Part shown: positions 24,567 through 34,361 of the stretch, piece by piece
Numbering within the stretch: position 1 is the stretch's first letter
How the letters are laid out: each line of letters opens with the position of its first letter
Origin: Pseudoalteromonas sp. CO133X
Lineage (GTDB): Bacteria; Pseudomonadota; Gammaproteobacteria; Enterobacterales; Alteromonadaceae
Assembly (NCBI GenBank): GCA_004208945.1
Contig: SGPE01000009.1
Coordinates: 310,001-374,000 of the forward strand
DNA: 64,000 nt
Reading direction: 5' to 3'
The notes under the pieces: generated by a model
Database searches by the model: none
Told to the model about the DNA's origin: nothing
The model's input: the letters and a program-made list of their open reading frames with translations, nothing else
Made by a program: the position numbers and the translations under genes

Positions 24567-26537
24567 ATGGCGGAGTTAAACTTAGAGCAATTACAGATTG
24601 AGTTAAAAGCATTTCATGGCATAAATGATAGCCACACTCTCAAAGCTCAACTTGAAAAAGTGCTTCTGCCATATTTTTCGTTTAAAGAGTTTTGCTTAAT
24701 AAACTTTGAAGACTCAAAAGCTTCCCTCGAAATGCGCACAATAAAGTACATTGAATTTGATGAAGCGTTATTAAAATCCAAATTACAACACACACAGTCA
24801 CAGTGGTTGCTTAATGAAGATAACTCGCTGTTTTATAGTAATGAATTTGTCAACAACCTAATTTTTCATGTTGAGATATCTGAGCATACAACTCAGTGCA
24901 TGGTATTTTTTGACATAAAACAGCAAGTTAAATTTAATGAAAAATCACAAGCTGGCATCATGATTTTATTGCAACAAGTAGCGGTTCAACTAGCTGCGCA
25001 AACTCGGCTTAATCGGCAAAAGTTTCACTCAACCTCCTTATTAACGCGACTTGGCGAGTTATCTGAGTTATTTAGAGATTTTGCGAGTGAATGGTTTTGG
25101 CGTACTAATAAAGAAGGGCTATTTATTAATGTTTTAACTACAGAGAGTCACAGTAACTTATACAAACGCCACTTTTTACATAAAAATTTTGCTTCCATCA
25201 TCACTGAACAAGAACAAAGCCAGTTAAAAAAATGGTCTCATTTTAAGCACTTAATCGCTGATCATGCTGAGTTTTTAGATTTTGAATTTGAAGTTAACTC
25301 GTCTCCACCTGCATGGGTGTCGTTTAGTGGTAAACCACAATTTGATTCAAGTGGAAAATTTAGGGGGTATTTGGGCATAGCCAAAGACATCACTGTAAGT
25401 AAAGATCGTGAACAAGATTTGCAACAAGCCAAAGAAAAGGCTGAAGAAGCAAGTCTTGCTAAATCTCAATTTCTAACTGTAATGTCGCATGAGATAAGAA
25501 CCCCAATGAACGCAATCGTTGGTATGCTTGAATTACTTGCTGATTCCGAACTAAGTGATAAACAAAATCGCTGGCTTGATTATGCTAATTCGAGCGCAGA
25601 TCTGTTGCTAGATTTAATTAGTGATGTACTGGATTTTTCTAAAATTGAAAGCGGCTCGATGGAGCTCGATATAAAAGCCACTGACGTAAATGCACTCGTT
25701 AAAAATATAACTTCACAATTTCAAGAAACAACACAGAATTCAAAAGTGGTGTTTTCAACTGAGTTAAAAGAAGGGTTACCAGATAAGATCAATATAGATG
25801 GAGTGCGAGTGGGTCAAATATTATTTAATATTTTAGACAACGCAATCAAGTTTACAGAAATTGGCACAGTAAATTTTATTGCTGATTTTAGCGATACACA
25901 TCTATTGTTTGAAATAGCTGATACAGGCCAAGGTATACCATCCTCTCAAATTGAGTCTATTTATGATGCTTTTAAGCAACACGACTATGGAGTAAACAGA
26001 CAAATCGAAGGTATTGGCTTAGGTCTTAGTATCACCAAAAGTCTTGTTGATTTAATGAAAGGGGAAATTAAAGTCACAAGTAAAGTTAATATTGGTACTA
26101 AATTTACTATCTGTATTCCCTATACAATAGTGACAAATGATAAACAAACTGTAGAAAATGACCAACCGCTTGAACCAATGACAATTCTCGTCACTGAAGA
26201 CAATAAAACTAACCAAGTCTTGATTAAAGCTTTTCTAGAGAAGTTAAATCATCACGTAACGCTTGCAGACAATGGTCAACAAGCTATCGATAAAATTCAA
26301 CTTAAGCATTACGATCTAGTGCTTATGGATATGATGATGCCAGTGATGGATGGTATAACAGCAACGAAGTATATTCGCAATGAGCTAAACATGGCGCTTC
26401 CAATCCTTGCACTTACAGCTAATGCTTCATACCAAGATAAAGCAACATGTATTGAAGCAGGTATGAACAAAGTGCTGACAAAACCAATTCGTTTTCACGA
26501 TCTAAATCGCGCCTTACGGATTTTATTCAGCCAATGA
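24567..26537 (+). CDS. Soluble hybrid histidine kinase (SypF-like role)
   Basis: A 656-residue hybrid sensor kinase. No membrane helix is visible. Residues 1-150 look GAF-like, 165-285 form a PAS domain (ASEWFWRTNKEG ... GYLGIAKDIT), the HisKA block is FLTVMSHEIRTPMN (His308), and the HATPase has ILDNAIKF, DTGQGIP and GLGLS. A C-terminal receiver has acceptor Asp588 in LVLMDMMMP. It lacks the Hpt domain and periplasmic loop expected of SypF, so it would sense a cytosolic cue and pass phosphate through the separate Hpt at 23196. ATG 24567 is preferred because AGGA lies six bases upstream; ATG 24561 abuts that site. A terminator follows 2 nt after the stop. Confidence 0.85.
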   Translation: MAELNLEQLQIELKAFHGINDSHTLKAQLEKVLLPYFSFKEFCLINFEDSKASLEMRTIKYIEFDEALLKSKLQHTQSQWLLNEDNSLFYSNEFVNNLIFHVEISEHTTQCMVFFDIKQQVKFNEKSQAGIMILLQQVAVQLAAQTRLNRQKFHSTSLLTRLGELSELFRDFASEWFWRTNKEGLFINVLTTESHSNLYKRHFLHKNFASIITEQEQSQLKKWSHFKHLIADHAEFLDFEFEVNSSPPAWVSFSGKPQFDSSGKFRGYLGIAKDITVSKDREQDLQQAKEKAEEASLAKSQFLTVMSHEIRTPMNAIVGMLELLADSELSDKQNRWLDYANSSADLLLDLISDVLDFSKIESGSMELDIKATDVNALVKNITSQFQETTQNSKVVFSTELKEGLPDKINIDGVRVGQILFNILDNAIKFTEIGTVNFIADFSDTHLLFEIADTGQGIPSSQIESIYDAFKQHDYGVNRQIEGIGLGLSITKSLVDLMKGEIKVTSKVNIGTKFTICIPYTIVTNDKQTVENDQPLEPMTILVTEDNKTNQVLIKAFLEKLNHHVTLADNGQQAIDKIQLKHYDLVLMDMMMPVMDGITATKYIRNELNMALPILALTANASYQDKATCIEAGMNKVLTKPIRFHDLNRALRILFSQ

Positions 26538-26538
26538 A

Positions 26539-26560
26539 AAAGCCCCAATTGGGGCTTCTT
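26539..26560. terminator. Hairpin terminator between convergent genes
   Basis: The near-perfect palindrome AAGCCCC-AATT-GGGGCTT lies between the kinase stop and the stop of the reverse-strand transporter, with A and T runs on its sides. It could stop transcription from both directions. Confidence 0.8.
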
Positions 26561-26587
26561 CACACGAAAACCTGCACGTATATAAAT

Positions 26588-27910
26588 CTACAAAACCATA
26601 GCCGCAATCCAGCCTGCAATAAGTAGCGGAATATTAAAGTGGATAAAAGTAGGTACCACAGAATCCCAAATATGGTCGTGTTGACCATCCGCGTTTAGGC
26701 CTGATGTTGGGCCAAGTGTTGAGTCTGAGGCAGGGGAGCCTGCATCACCTAAAGCGCCCGCGGTACCAACCAATGCAGCAGTTGCCATAACCGAAAAATT
26801 AAGTTCCATACAAAGTGGTACAAATAGGGTGGCTATAATTGGCACTGTTGAAAACGAGCTACCAATGCCCATAGTGATTAATAACCCCACGAGTAAAATT
26901 AATGCTGCGGCAAGAGGCTTGTTACCTTCAATTAACCCTGCGGCAGAGGTAACTAATGAAGCGACATCACCCGTTGCTTCCATCACAGAAGCAAAGCCCT
27001 GTGCTGAGATCATAATAAAGCCAATCATCGCCATCATAGCAATGCCTTTACTGAATACATCGCCGTTTTGCTCAAGCTTAACAACACCAAACAAGGTAAA
27101 TATCGCTACACCAACAAGGCCGCCCAGGATCATAGAGCCACTAATATTTTGTGCGATTAAAGAGCAAAGTACGGCAGCAATACCAACAGCTAACACCTTT
27201 TTAGGCTGCTCTATCACAACCTCTTGTTGTTGCTCTGTTAGGCTATGAGACTCATAACTACGGCGTTTTCTATAGCTGATAAATACCGCAACCAATAAAC
27301 CAAATAACATCCCAATAGCTGGAATGATCATTGCAATTGGTACTTGTGTATTAACAATCTCTAAGCCATTTTCAGTGAGGTTTTTGTGCAAAATGGAATA
27401 TAAGTAAATGCCACCAAAACCATAAGGTAACACCATATAAGAAGTGGCTAAGCCGAAGGTTAAGATACACGCAATGGCACGTCTATCAAGACGTAACTTG
27501 TTAAACACAACAAGTAAAGGCGGAATAAGTATTGGGATGAAGGCTATATGCACAGGTATTAAATTTTGCGATGAAATCGCACAGAGTAAAATAATACTTA
27601 ATATAAGATAACTAAGTGTCGTTTCGCCTCTATGGTTATTCTCGTTTACTTGCTTAAGTAACTTAGACGCTAAAATACGTGTTAAACCCGACTTAGAAAT
27701 AGCCACCGCAAACGCACCTAACATCGCATAGCTCAGTGCTATTTCTGCACCACCCGATAAGCCATCATTGAATGCATTAACAGTTTCAGTTAAACCAAGG
27801 CCTGCGGTCAAGCCCGCAACAATGGCGCTCACGGTCATCGCGACAATGACATTAATTCGACAAAGCGTTAAAACCAGCATCAACATAACGCCGACAATTA
27901 CTGCATTCAT
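26588..27910 (-). CDS. Na+/H+ antiporter family (NhaC-like) membrane transporter
   Basis: A 440-residue protein with about 11-12 membrane segments. It begins [24 protein letters not shown] and contains [48 protein letters not shown] and [18 protein letters not shown], signatures of the Na+/H+ antiporter family proteins related to NhaC. Transported ion or solute (sodium or an amino acid) is not certain. It is the last gene of a five-gene reverse-strand run and starts 8 nt after the transglutaminase gene. Confidence 0.75.
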   Translation of the reverse strand: MNAVIVGVMLMLVLTLCRINVIVAMTVSAIVAGLTAGLGLTETVNAFNDGLSGGAEIALSYAMLGAFAVAISKSGLTRILASKLLKQVNENNHRGETTLSYLILSIILLCAISSQNLIPVHIAFIPILIPPLLVVFNKLRLDRRAIACILTFGLATSYMVLPYGFGGIYLYSILHKNLTENGLEIVNTQVPIAMIIPAIGMLFGLLVAVFISYRKRRSYESHSLTEQQQEVVIEQPKKVLAVGIAAVLCSLIAQNISGSMILGGLVGVAIFTLFGVVKLEQNGDVFSKGIAMMAMIGFIMISAQGFASVMEATGDVASLVTSAAGLIEGNKPLAAALILLVGLLITMGIGSSFSTVPIIATLFVPLCMELNFSVMATAALVGTAGALGDAGSPASDSTLGPTSGLNADGQHDHIWDSVVPTFIHFNIPLLIAGWIAAMVL

Positions 27911-27918
27911 ATTGTTCT

Positions 27919-29859
27919 CTATTTGGCTGTTTTGAGAGAGTTTAACAGAACTCGCACACGGTTTTTGCGATTTTGAGTATATGATTGTTGTTGATAGCGT
28001 ACTTCGACGATTATTTGCTCAAATTCGTTTAAATAAGGCTCCAACACAGGCTTTTGCTGTCTGATCAAAGCGATATTTTGTAGTGGTGTGTTGGTATCAA
28101 GAGGCGAGTGGCCTTGCTTTTTAGCCCACTGATAAAGCTTAGTGATGTCATCAACCAATGGATCGCTACTTCGAACTGGGCGCTTACTATATAAAAAATA
28201 GCCAGTAAAGCTCAGTAATAAAGTACCTAACACAACTAATGGCGTAAGCCATGCTGACTTATTACCAAACAGTGAGTCAAATAAACTTTGCTGTGATTCT
28301 TGGTCAAACGTAAGCACCCAGTTAGTCCATTTATAGTCGAGCTCTTCAAGCTGAATTCTAAGCCAGTTTATTGCTTTAAAATGGCTCCAGCGCTTTAGAC
28401 CAAAGTTAAGATTGTCGTTAAAGCTTTCATTTAAATCCCCCAGTTGTGATAGTGAACCATTTAAACGCTCTGGGGCAACAACAGAGGTTGCATCGAATAT
28501 GTGCCATTTTTGGTCGAAGAACACCTCAACCCATGCATGTGCATCATATTGATAAATGTTAAGCGTAGCGGCTTTAGTTTGTTCACCCCCTAAATATCCC
28601 GACACAACACGGGCAGGGTAACCAGCGACACGAAACATAAATGCAGCTGTGCTGGCATAATGTCCACAAAAACCACGTTTGGTATCAAACACAAACTGGT
28701 CTAACGTATTGTCACCATACATTGGCGTAGGTGTTAATGTGTAAGCAAACTGCTGCTGATTAAAGTAATTAAGTAATGCGTTAAAGTAACCTTGCGCATT
28801 TTTATGCTTAGCAGCCAACTCTTTAGCCAATGCTGTTGTTTGTGGATTGGTTGTTTTCGGTAAGCGGGTGTACAAGCGTTTTTCAAAGTCATTCAGACTC
28901 AGCGAGGTTTGGCTACTAGTTACCGCGTATTTAATGTTTTTGTTTAAGTTACCTTTACGTTTTAACAAGCCATTGTAGGTTGAGTGCACATCAGAATTAG
29001 CACTTTGTGCAAAGCCAAGGGCAAATAGCCAATTTGAAGATGAGGGCTCTGCAATAACCTGATAATTAACGCTATTACTTTTAGTAATTGTACGGCGGAT
29101 TGGGTTAAATTGTTGAGACTTCAAAATGTCCGATATTAACCATTCACTACCATTAAACTCATCATGAATAAGGCTTCGCCAGTAATAGGGGGCTTGTATG
29201 GCTTGCCCTGGTTGTTGTTCTACCCGAAAAACCAAGTCATCTGACTCAGCTAATTTCGCAATAGAAAAGGGGTTAACTTGCTCTGATAAACCCGTTTTCG
29301 CGAGCTTTGGCCCCGGTAGCTGCCAAAACGCCGGTATTTTAGGTAAAAACAAAATCAAAAATGCTGCTATTGGTAAGGCCAGTAATATGGTTTTAAAACT
29401 TTGTTTGTTAGCGGCCTTAAAGCTTTGCGGGCTAGTTAAATAGCCAAGTAGCGCGAAGTTAACAATATAAAGTACACTGACTACCAAGGTTTCAAATAAC
29501 CCTTGATGAAACAAATACACCGTTGAAAGGTTAAAAAACACCAGTAAACACACAGTTTGATACTGTTTAACGGTTTTCGCTTGTAACAATTTAAAGTTGC
29601 TAGCAAGTAGCATCATGGATACAAACAACTTTACCGTATCGCTCACACCAACCAGAACAAATAAAGCAATTAAGCTAACTGCAGCCAAAATATTTGCCAC
29701 CAATCCATTTAGTTTTTTATAAAACTTACCTAAAAACAGGTTTAAAAAGCTTAAGCCAGCTAATATGGCTAAAAATGGAGTAGGTACTTCAGTAAACAAA
29801 AAACCACTGATAACAATAAACAGCAGTGATAAAACAGTATTTATAAGCGGCGTATTCAT
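27919..29859 (-). CDS. TgpA-like membrane transglutaminase (DUF3488)
   Basis: A 646-residue protein. Residues 1-190 hold five or six membrane helices (DUF3488), then a periplasmic region and a transglutaminase-like domain with the triad visible as Cys in [12 protein letters not shown], His in [11 protein letters not shown] and Asp in [11 protein letters not shown] further membrane helix lies near residue 540, and a short cytosolic tail follows. It pairs with MoxR and DUF58 genes, a common conserved trio of unknown physiological role. Starts 3 nt after the DUF58 gene. Confidence 0.88.
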   Translation of the reverse strand: MNTPLINTVLSLLFIVISGFLFTEVPTPFLAILAGLSFLNLFLGKFYKKLNGLVANILAAVSLIALFVLVGVSDTVKLFVSMMLLASNFKLLQAKTVKQYQTVCLLVFFNLSTVYLFHQGLFETLVVSVLYIVNFALLGYLTSPQSFKAANKQSFKTILLALPIAAFLILFLPKIPAFWQLPGPKLAKTGLSEQVNPFSIAKLAESDDLVFRVEQQPGQAIQAPYYWRSLIHDEFNGSEWLISDILKSQQFNPIRRTITKSNSVNYQVIAEPSSSNWLFALGFAQSANSDVHSTYNGLLKRKGNLNKNIKYAVTSSQTSLSLNDFEKRLYTRLPKTTNPQTTALAKELAAKHKNAQGYFNALLNYFNQQQFAYTLTPTPMYGDNTLDQFVFDTKRGFCGHYASTAAFMFRVAGYPARVVSGYLGGEQTKAATLNIYQYDAHAWVEVFFDQKWHIFDATSVVAPERLNGSLSQLGDLNESFNDNLNFGLKRWSHFKAINWLRIQLEELDYKWTNWVLTFDQESQQSLFDSLFGNKSAWLTPLVVLGTLLLSFTGYFLYSKRPVRSSDPLVDDITKLYQWAKKQGHSPLDTNTPLQNIALIRQQKPVLEPYLNEFEQIIVEVRYQQQSYTQNRKNRVRVLLNSLKTAK

Positions 29860-29861
29860 AA

Positions 29862-30821
29862 TTAAAACTCCGCTAATGCTTGCAGGCAGGCTTTTTGATG
29901 ATTGATCCCTTGGCCTTTAGCAATGTATTTCTTGGGCAAGGTTAACGAAAAAGCCATGTGTTGATCGGTTAATTGGTTTACCAAAAAGCATAATTGGCTT
30001 AAACGTTGTTCGTTATTGCCAGTTATCATATTGAAATTAAGCGCTAATTCCTGTGATGCATCACTGGTAAACTCTTTCGTTAATAGCTGCTGAGTTTTAG
30101 CGTAGTGTTTCCACGATACCTTATTAAGCGCTGTACCTTGCACAAAAGGGGTAAGTTGATGAAAGTCATCATTACCCGCTTTAACTTGTGCGTTATCGCC
30201 GTCGTGTTCGTCATTGTCATGGAGCTGAGTATCAAGCTTTTCAGAAGCGATAGGCTGTGGGTAAACATACACCGTTTCTGTTGGCTCTATGTAACTCCAC
30301 ACAGACACTAAACCAAATGGAAAGTGACTAATAATTTTAACTCTATCAAAGTCATAAGCACCACGTTCACTGTATTTAAGTGCTATTTCAACGGTCTTTT
30401 TCTCTTTATTTTGTAGTGACACAGTTTCAGATTCAAGGTTTTCATTAACCAGTTTTATAAGTTCACAGTGTGATTGTGCTTGTACTTGAAAGCGCGCAAA
30501 AGAGGCTTCTGGCGCATAACTTCCATTAACTGACTGGTATTTAACTGATAACCCCCTTACATTTTTATAGCCGGTGAGTATCGCAAACACCAAAACAACC
30601 ACCATTAAATACGCCATGGCTAAAATCAGGTTGTTTTGATAGTTAATGCCCATTACAAAATTAAGTAGTGCAATCAGTAAAAACTGCCCACCGAGTTTTG
30701 AGGGTAATACATAAATCGTTTTATGTTGAAGCTCAATTTCGTTAGATTTATGCTTGTTTTTTAATAACTTATTAAAAACCGATTGACGAAATTGATTAAC
30801 AAAAGCAGGGCGCTTAAACAT
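29862..30821 (-). CDS. DUF58 domain protein
   Basis: A 319-residue protein with two N-terminal membrane helices (about 45-90) and a C-terminal DUF58 region, including YPQPIASEKLD, the FHQLTPFVQGTALNKVSWKHYAKT stretch and a vWA-like LNFNMI segment. DUF58 proteins are partners of MoxR AAA+ ATPases. Between moxR (3 nt upstream) and the transglutaminase (2 nt downstream). Confidence 0.85.
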   Translation of the reverse strand: MFKRPAFVNQFRQSVFNKLLKNKHKSNEIELQHKTIYVLPSKLGGQFLLIALLNFVMGINYQNNLILAMAYLMVVVLVFAILTGYKNVRGLSVKYQSVNGSYAPEASFARFQVQAQSHCELIKLVNENLESETVSLQNKEKKTVEIALKYSERGAYDFDRVKIISHFPFGLVSVWSYIEPTETVYVYPQPIASEKLDTQLHDNDEHDGDNAQVKAGNDDFHQLTPFVQGTALNKVSWKHYAKTQQLLTKEFTSDASQELALNFNMITGNNEQRLSQLCFLVNQLTDQHMAFSLTLPKKYIAKGQGINHQKACLQALAEF

Positions 30822-30824
30822 GTT

Positions 30825-31718
30825 TTATAAGCTTACAGGCACATGTTTTAGCGCATAGCCGCTATCACCTGCGTTTAAGCCAAGCCTGTGGTCAGTCACA
30901 CTTGGAAAAACCGCTTGTACGTCTTCAGGCATCACAAAATCACGACCTTCAATATACGCCCATGACTTTGCAGCGCGGGCAAGCGCAATACTGGCTCTTG
31001 GAGATAGTGGGTTTACAAAATGATTATCTTGGCGAGTATACGCAACGAGCTCAAGGATATAATCAACCACTGCGTTGCTTATCGTTACAGTGTTTATTTC
31101 TTTTTGAATAACAGTAAGTTGCTCAGGGTTTATGCGAACAGGCAAGTCATCATAATTACGATTATTTAAACCTAAAATGAGGTTTTTCTCAGCGTGTTTA
31201 TCAGGAAAACCTAAACTAATACGCATGAAAAAGCGGTCTAATTGTGATTCTGGTAACGGATAAGTGCCAGATTGATGCACAGGATTTTGCGTAGCAATCA
31301 CAAAAAATGGTGATGGTAGGGCGTGTTTAACCGAATCTACCGTTACTTGTTTTTCTTCCATTGCTTCTAACAGTGCACTTTGTGTTTTAGGACCTGCACG
31401 GTTAATTTCATCGCCTAAAACAACTTGGCTAAATACCGGACCTTGATGAAATGAAAAACTTTGTTCTTTAGCATCAAAGATGTTAGTACCAAGTATGTCA
31501 GAGGGTAATAAGTCACTGGTAAATTGTATACGTTGATACGACAAGCCAAGAACCGCGGCAAGTGCATGAGATAACGTGGTTTTTCCCATGCCTGGTAAAT
31601 CTTCAATTAACAGGTGGCCTTCACTAAATAAACACGTAAGGGCGAGTTTTATTTGTTGTTGCTTACCAAAAATAACCGTTGATAGGTCATCTATAATGAG
31701 TTGGATTGTCGAATTCAT
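30825..31718 (-). CDS. MoxR-family AAA+ ATPase
   Basis: A 297-residue ATPase with Walker A DLPGMGKTTLSHA (about 39-47), the MoxR motif QFTSDLLPSDILGT, Walker B LGDEINRAGPKTQSALLEAMEE and the sensor sequence FVIATQNP. Likely a chaperone-type ATPase acting on the DUF58/transglutaminase module. Starts 7 nt after the response regulator in the same orientation. Confidence 0.9.
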   Translation of the reverse strand: MNSTIQLIIDDLSTVIFGKQQQIKLALTCLFSEGHLLIEDLPGMGKTTLSHALAAVLGLSYQRIQFTSDLLPSDILGTNIFDAKEQSFSFHQGPVFSQVVLGDEINRAGPKTQSALLEAMEEKQVTVDSVKHALPSPFFVIATQNPVHQSGTYPLPESQLDRFFMRISLGFPDKHAEKNLILGLNNRNYDDLPVRINPEQLTVIQKEINTVTISNAVVDYILELVAYTRQDNHFVNPLSPRASIALARAAKSWAYIEGRDFVMPEDVQAVFPSVTDHRLGLNAGDSGYALKHVPVSL

Positions 31719-31725
31719 AAACTAC

Positions 31726-32121
31726 TTAATTTGTTATGGTTTCCATCAATTCTAGACGTTTCATAACAGAGTCGACTTTTTTTGCGTTGAATGGTTTGGC
31801 GATAAAACCTTTAGCACCAAGTTCCCAAGTATTTTGAACATTCTCAAGACTGTTATGGCCTGAGCACATAACAACATGTGTATGTGGGTGGTGGTCGTTT
31901 AAGTATTCAAGAATTTCCGTACCATCAGTATTGGGTAGCTCAATATCAAGAAAGATAACATTCGGTGACTTTTCTTCGATAACAGTTTTAGCTGATTCAA
32001 AATCTCGACTTTCTAAAATATCTTCAAAGCCAAGACCAGTCAAAATTTGGTTTAGATAATCTCTGATGTCTTGCATATCATCAATTATCAAAATAGGTTC
32101 TAACGGCTTCACAAATTCCAT
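31726..32121 (-). CDS. Single-domain response regulator (CheY-like)
   Basis: A 131-residue receiver with IIDDMQD, acceptor Asp in VIFLDIELPNTDG (about 57), VVMCSGHNS and the lysine in IAKPF. There is no output domain. First gene of the reverse-strand run with moxR, suggesting phospho-control of that module, though no kinase is adjacent. Not similar enough to the receiver at 3177 to be called a recent copy. Confidence 0.85.
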   Translation of the reverse strand: MEFVKPLEPILIIDDMQDIRDYLNQILTGLGFEDILESRDFESAKTVIEEKSPNVIFLDIELPNTDGTEILEYLNDHHPHTHVVMCSGHNSLENVQNTWELGAKGFIAKPFNAKKVDSVMKRLELMETITN

Positions 32122-32237
32122 ATTGTTACATCTTATCGTTACATCTCAAGTTGATAGTTTTAATATAAGTCATGAGATAAGTAAGCTCAAGAAACAGACA
32201 CTAATAAAATGAATAATATGATAAAACACCCCTTAAT

Positions 32238-32261
32238 GTCCGATACCGTCTAGTATTGGAC
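32238..32261. repeat. Inverted repeat in a 400-bp gene-poor stretch
   Basis: GTCCGATAC (32238-32246) and GTATTGGAC (32253-32261) are inverted 9-bp arms with one mismatch around a 6-bp centre, the look of an operator for a dimeric regulator. It lies in the 32122-32524 stretch before the DUF3653 gene; nothing else convincing was seen there. Confidence 0.45.
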
Positions 32262-32524
32262 TTAACATGCACAGAGAATAGGTATAGCTATGCATAGATA
32301 CCTTACTTCCTATAATTTATATTATGTTAAATGCTATATTTTCTGTCATATTGTCGGTCTTTCCTCGTTCGTTTTAAATCTGTATCCTACGCTCCGTTTT
32401 TATAAGTTTTCTATTTTAGGCCATCAATCTATAAAACTAATTGAAAATACAATTATTAATCTAAAAAAATCATCAAGCATTCCTCCGCGTAGACGCAACA
32501 ACATAACAACGTCAATGGATTTAA

Positions 32525-33004
32525 ATGGAAATGACTGATTTTAAACAACTGCTATTTAGAGCTGGATTTATGAATTTCGGCAAACTTGATCGCCGCGCAG
32601 CTATGGATTTTTTGTTAATTAAGTCTGAACGCACACTTGAACGCTCGATTTCAACAAACAACCCTTGCCCACGCGCGATTGCAATGCTTGAGTCACGTAT
32701 TAATGGGAGTTTTACGTTTCATAGATCTTGGGATGGTTTTTTTATATGTCGAGATGGATATTTGTGGACACCTCGCGGTAAACGCTACGAACCTAGCACT
32801 ATCAATAAAATTGATTTCTTACAGCGTTCTGTACGTTACAACGAGTCTGAAACAGAATCCCTTAAACAGCAAATTGTCCACTTACATGATTTAGTTCAAG
32901 CCAGTGAAACCCTCAAAACAATTGGTAATGACTTAATTAAAATGGGCGATCAACTAGCCCTTAAGGATATTGTTTTAAAATACGGTGACAAAAAAACAGC
33001 CTAA
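32525..33004 (+). CDS. Phage-type DUF3653 domain protein
   Basis: A 159-residue small soluble protein. The middle part (FHRSWDGFFICRDGYLWTPRGKRYEP) fits the DUF3653 family often annotated as phage or phage-like regulatory proteins. The C-terminal third (about 105-150) is charged and probably a coiled coil. No other phage gene is nearby, so it looks like a solitary remnant or recruited gene. An alternative ATG lies two codons in. A strong terminator follows 5 nt after the stop. Confidence 0.65.
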   Translation: MEMTDFKQLLFRAGFMNFGKLDRRAAMDFLLIKSERTLERSISTNNPCPRAIAMLESRINGSFTFHRSWDGFFICRDGYLWTPRGKRYEPSTINKIDFLQRSVRYNESETESLKQQIVHLHDLVQASETLKTIGNDLIKMGDQLALKDIVLKYGDKKTA

Positions 33005-33007
33005 CTT

Positions 33008-33033
33008 TTGCCGCACCCTTTTGTGCGGCTTTT
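33008..33033 (+). terminator. Terminator after the DUF3653 gene
   Basis: A 7-bp G/C-rich stem, GCCGCAC / GTGCGGC (33010-33016 and 33023-33029), followed by TTTTCTTT. Confidence 0.85.
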
Positions 33034-33048
33034 CTTTAAAGATTCATA

Positions 33049-33750
33049 TCAAGGCTTCACTGATACTATACCTTTGCGTCCCACTGAACAGTATTTGAGC
33101 TCACCGTTTGGTAAAGTGATTTTTAAGCTCTGTGTATCACTTAATAAACTTTGAAGTTTAGGCAATTTGAAAAACTTGTCTTCCAAATTTCCTTTTGAGC
33201 ACTTCCCAGCAAAAAATCTGAACTCTTTTTGATAACTATACTTAGAGTCTTTCACTGTTAGCGACCGCTTTATTGAATCTTCTGAGTATTGAACAGGACC
33301 AAAGCTGACTTTTAACCCGCTAGATTTTTCTACTAAATGTGCATAATCCTCAATCTTTTTTGCAGGTAAGATTACGAAAAAGAAGCCAAAATCTTGCTGC
33401 ATTTGTTCCAAAGAAGCTTCAAAACCATTGTGCGGGCCGATAATAGCCCAAGATTGCATCCAAGCATCGTGTTGCTCATGAATTGGATAAACTAGAATAC
33501 TTTTGAAGGTTTTATCACTAATCTCAGTGCCGCATGGGCTAATGAGTTTAGGTTTCATTCCGCTCAACCCTTGCTCCCAAAACATTATGCAAGATTCATT
33601 GCGATCACCTCTTCCAATATCTTCACAAGTTCGATAATAATGAGGTGTGCGGAACAAACTTGTTCCGGCTAAAAAACTTAAGTAATGCTCCTTATGAGTA
33701 AAGAATTTTATCAATGCAAATGCACTCTGCGAGTTACGTGTTTTCTTCAT
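33049..33750 (-). CDS. Hypothetical protein, accessory islet
   Basis: I do not recognise a named family with confidence. The N-terminal pattern FFTHKEHYLSFLAGTSLFRTPHYYRT...D.GRGDRNESC resembles a loose group of short accessory proteins whose N-termini read 'fl.G.l...l.yyR.....rgD..Eg', found near defence genes and on islands; function unknown. About 233 residues, soluble, no signal peptide. I chose ATG 33750; the frame extends to ATG 33807, but that adds a hydrophobic stretch unlike the rest, and neither start has a strong ribosome site. It follows the HEPN-like gene in the same orientation. Confidence 0.6.
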   Translation of the reverse strand: MKKTRNSQSAFALIKFFTHKEHYLSFLAGTSLFRTPHYYRTCEDIGRGDRNESCIMFWEQGLSGMKPKLISPCGTEISDKTFKSILVYPIHEQHDAWMQSWAIIGPHNGFEASLEQMQQDFGFFFVILPAKKIEDYAHLVEKSSGLKVSFGPVQYSEDSIKRSLTVKDSKYSYQKEFRFFAGKCSKGNLEDKFFKLPKLQSLLSDTQSLKITLPNGELKYCSVGRKGIVSVKP

Positions 33751-33842
33751 ACCTAATGTGCCTAATATATTTGGACCAAATATGCATAACAATATTTTAA
33801 TGAACATACGGATAAAGTCATATTGAAAGTCCCTGTTAACTC

Positions 33843-34274
33843 TTATATAGAATCCTTCACTTTCCTAAGCTTTATAACTTCTTTGGTCAAATCATTGTTT
33901 AATCTGTGTATTTTTTCTCGGACTAACATTAAATCCTCGTAAGAGTGTTCTGTATATTGACTCTTAGAATTACGTTTCATTAACTCATGGTGAAAGGCAT
34001 TGTGAGCAAAAAAGTTTCTCCACTTTGTAAGATCTTTACTTTTTAAAGCTTGAATTAGCTCATTATTACTTGTTACTGCAATATATTTTTTTATCAGCAT
34101 TTTAAGGGCTAAGTCATCAATAGAGCCATAATCAAACTTAAAATCAATTTCTTCGGGAGTTGATTTAGCTATGATTTCATACGACCCTATTATCAATATT
34201 TTTAAACCCTCTTCAAGCATCTGAAAAGCCAATAAACAATCACACACTAATGATATGTACTTTTCATCTTTCAT
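33843..34274 (-). CDS. Small HEPN-like protein
   Basis: A 143-residue mostly helical protein. The sequence WRNFFAHNAFH contains R-x4-H, the catalytic pattern of HEPN ribonucleases, in the context usual for it (end of a long helix). The N-terminal CDCLLAFQMLEEGLKILI helix also fits that fold. HEPN proteins are common in toxin-antitoxin and phage-defence modules. AAGGAAAA precedes ATG 34274. It is probably co-transcribed with the unknown gene downstream at 33049. The HEPN call is by pattern only. Confidence 0.6.
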   Translation of the reverse strand: MKDEKYISLVCDCLLAFQMLEEGLKILIIGSYEIIAKSTPEEIDFKFDYGSIDDLALKMLIKKYIAVTSNNELIQALKSKDLTKWRNFFAHNAFHHELMKRNSKSQYTEHSYEDLMLVREKIHRLNNDLTKEVIKLRKVKDSI

Positions 34275-34361
34275 TTTATTTTTCCTTATTCTATAAACTG
34301 GATTTATTTTAGAGCGTTAACTGTTGTAGTATCGACCAAGCCATTTAAAAGCGGATAATAT

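Noticed and set aside
26829..27248. Forward open frame of 139 codons
   Set aside because: It is antisense to the antiporter gene, whose membrane-protein sequence is clearly the real coding frame.
32290..32538. Forward open frame of 82 codons before the DUF3653 gene
   Set aside because: Composition looks non-coding, no ribosome site, and it runs into the DUF3653 start in another frame.
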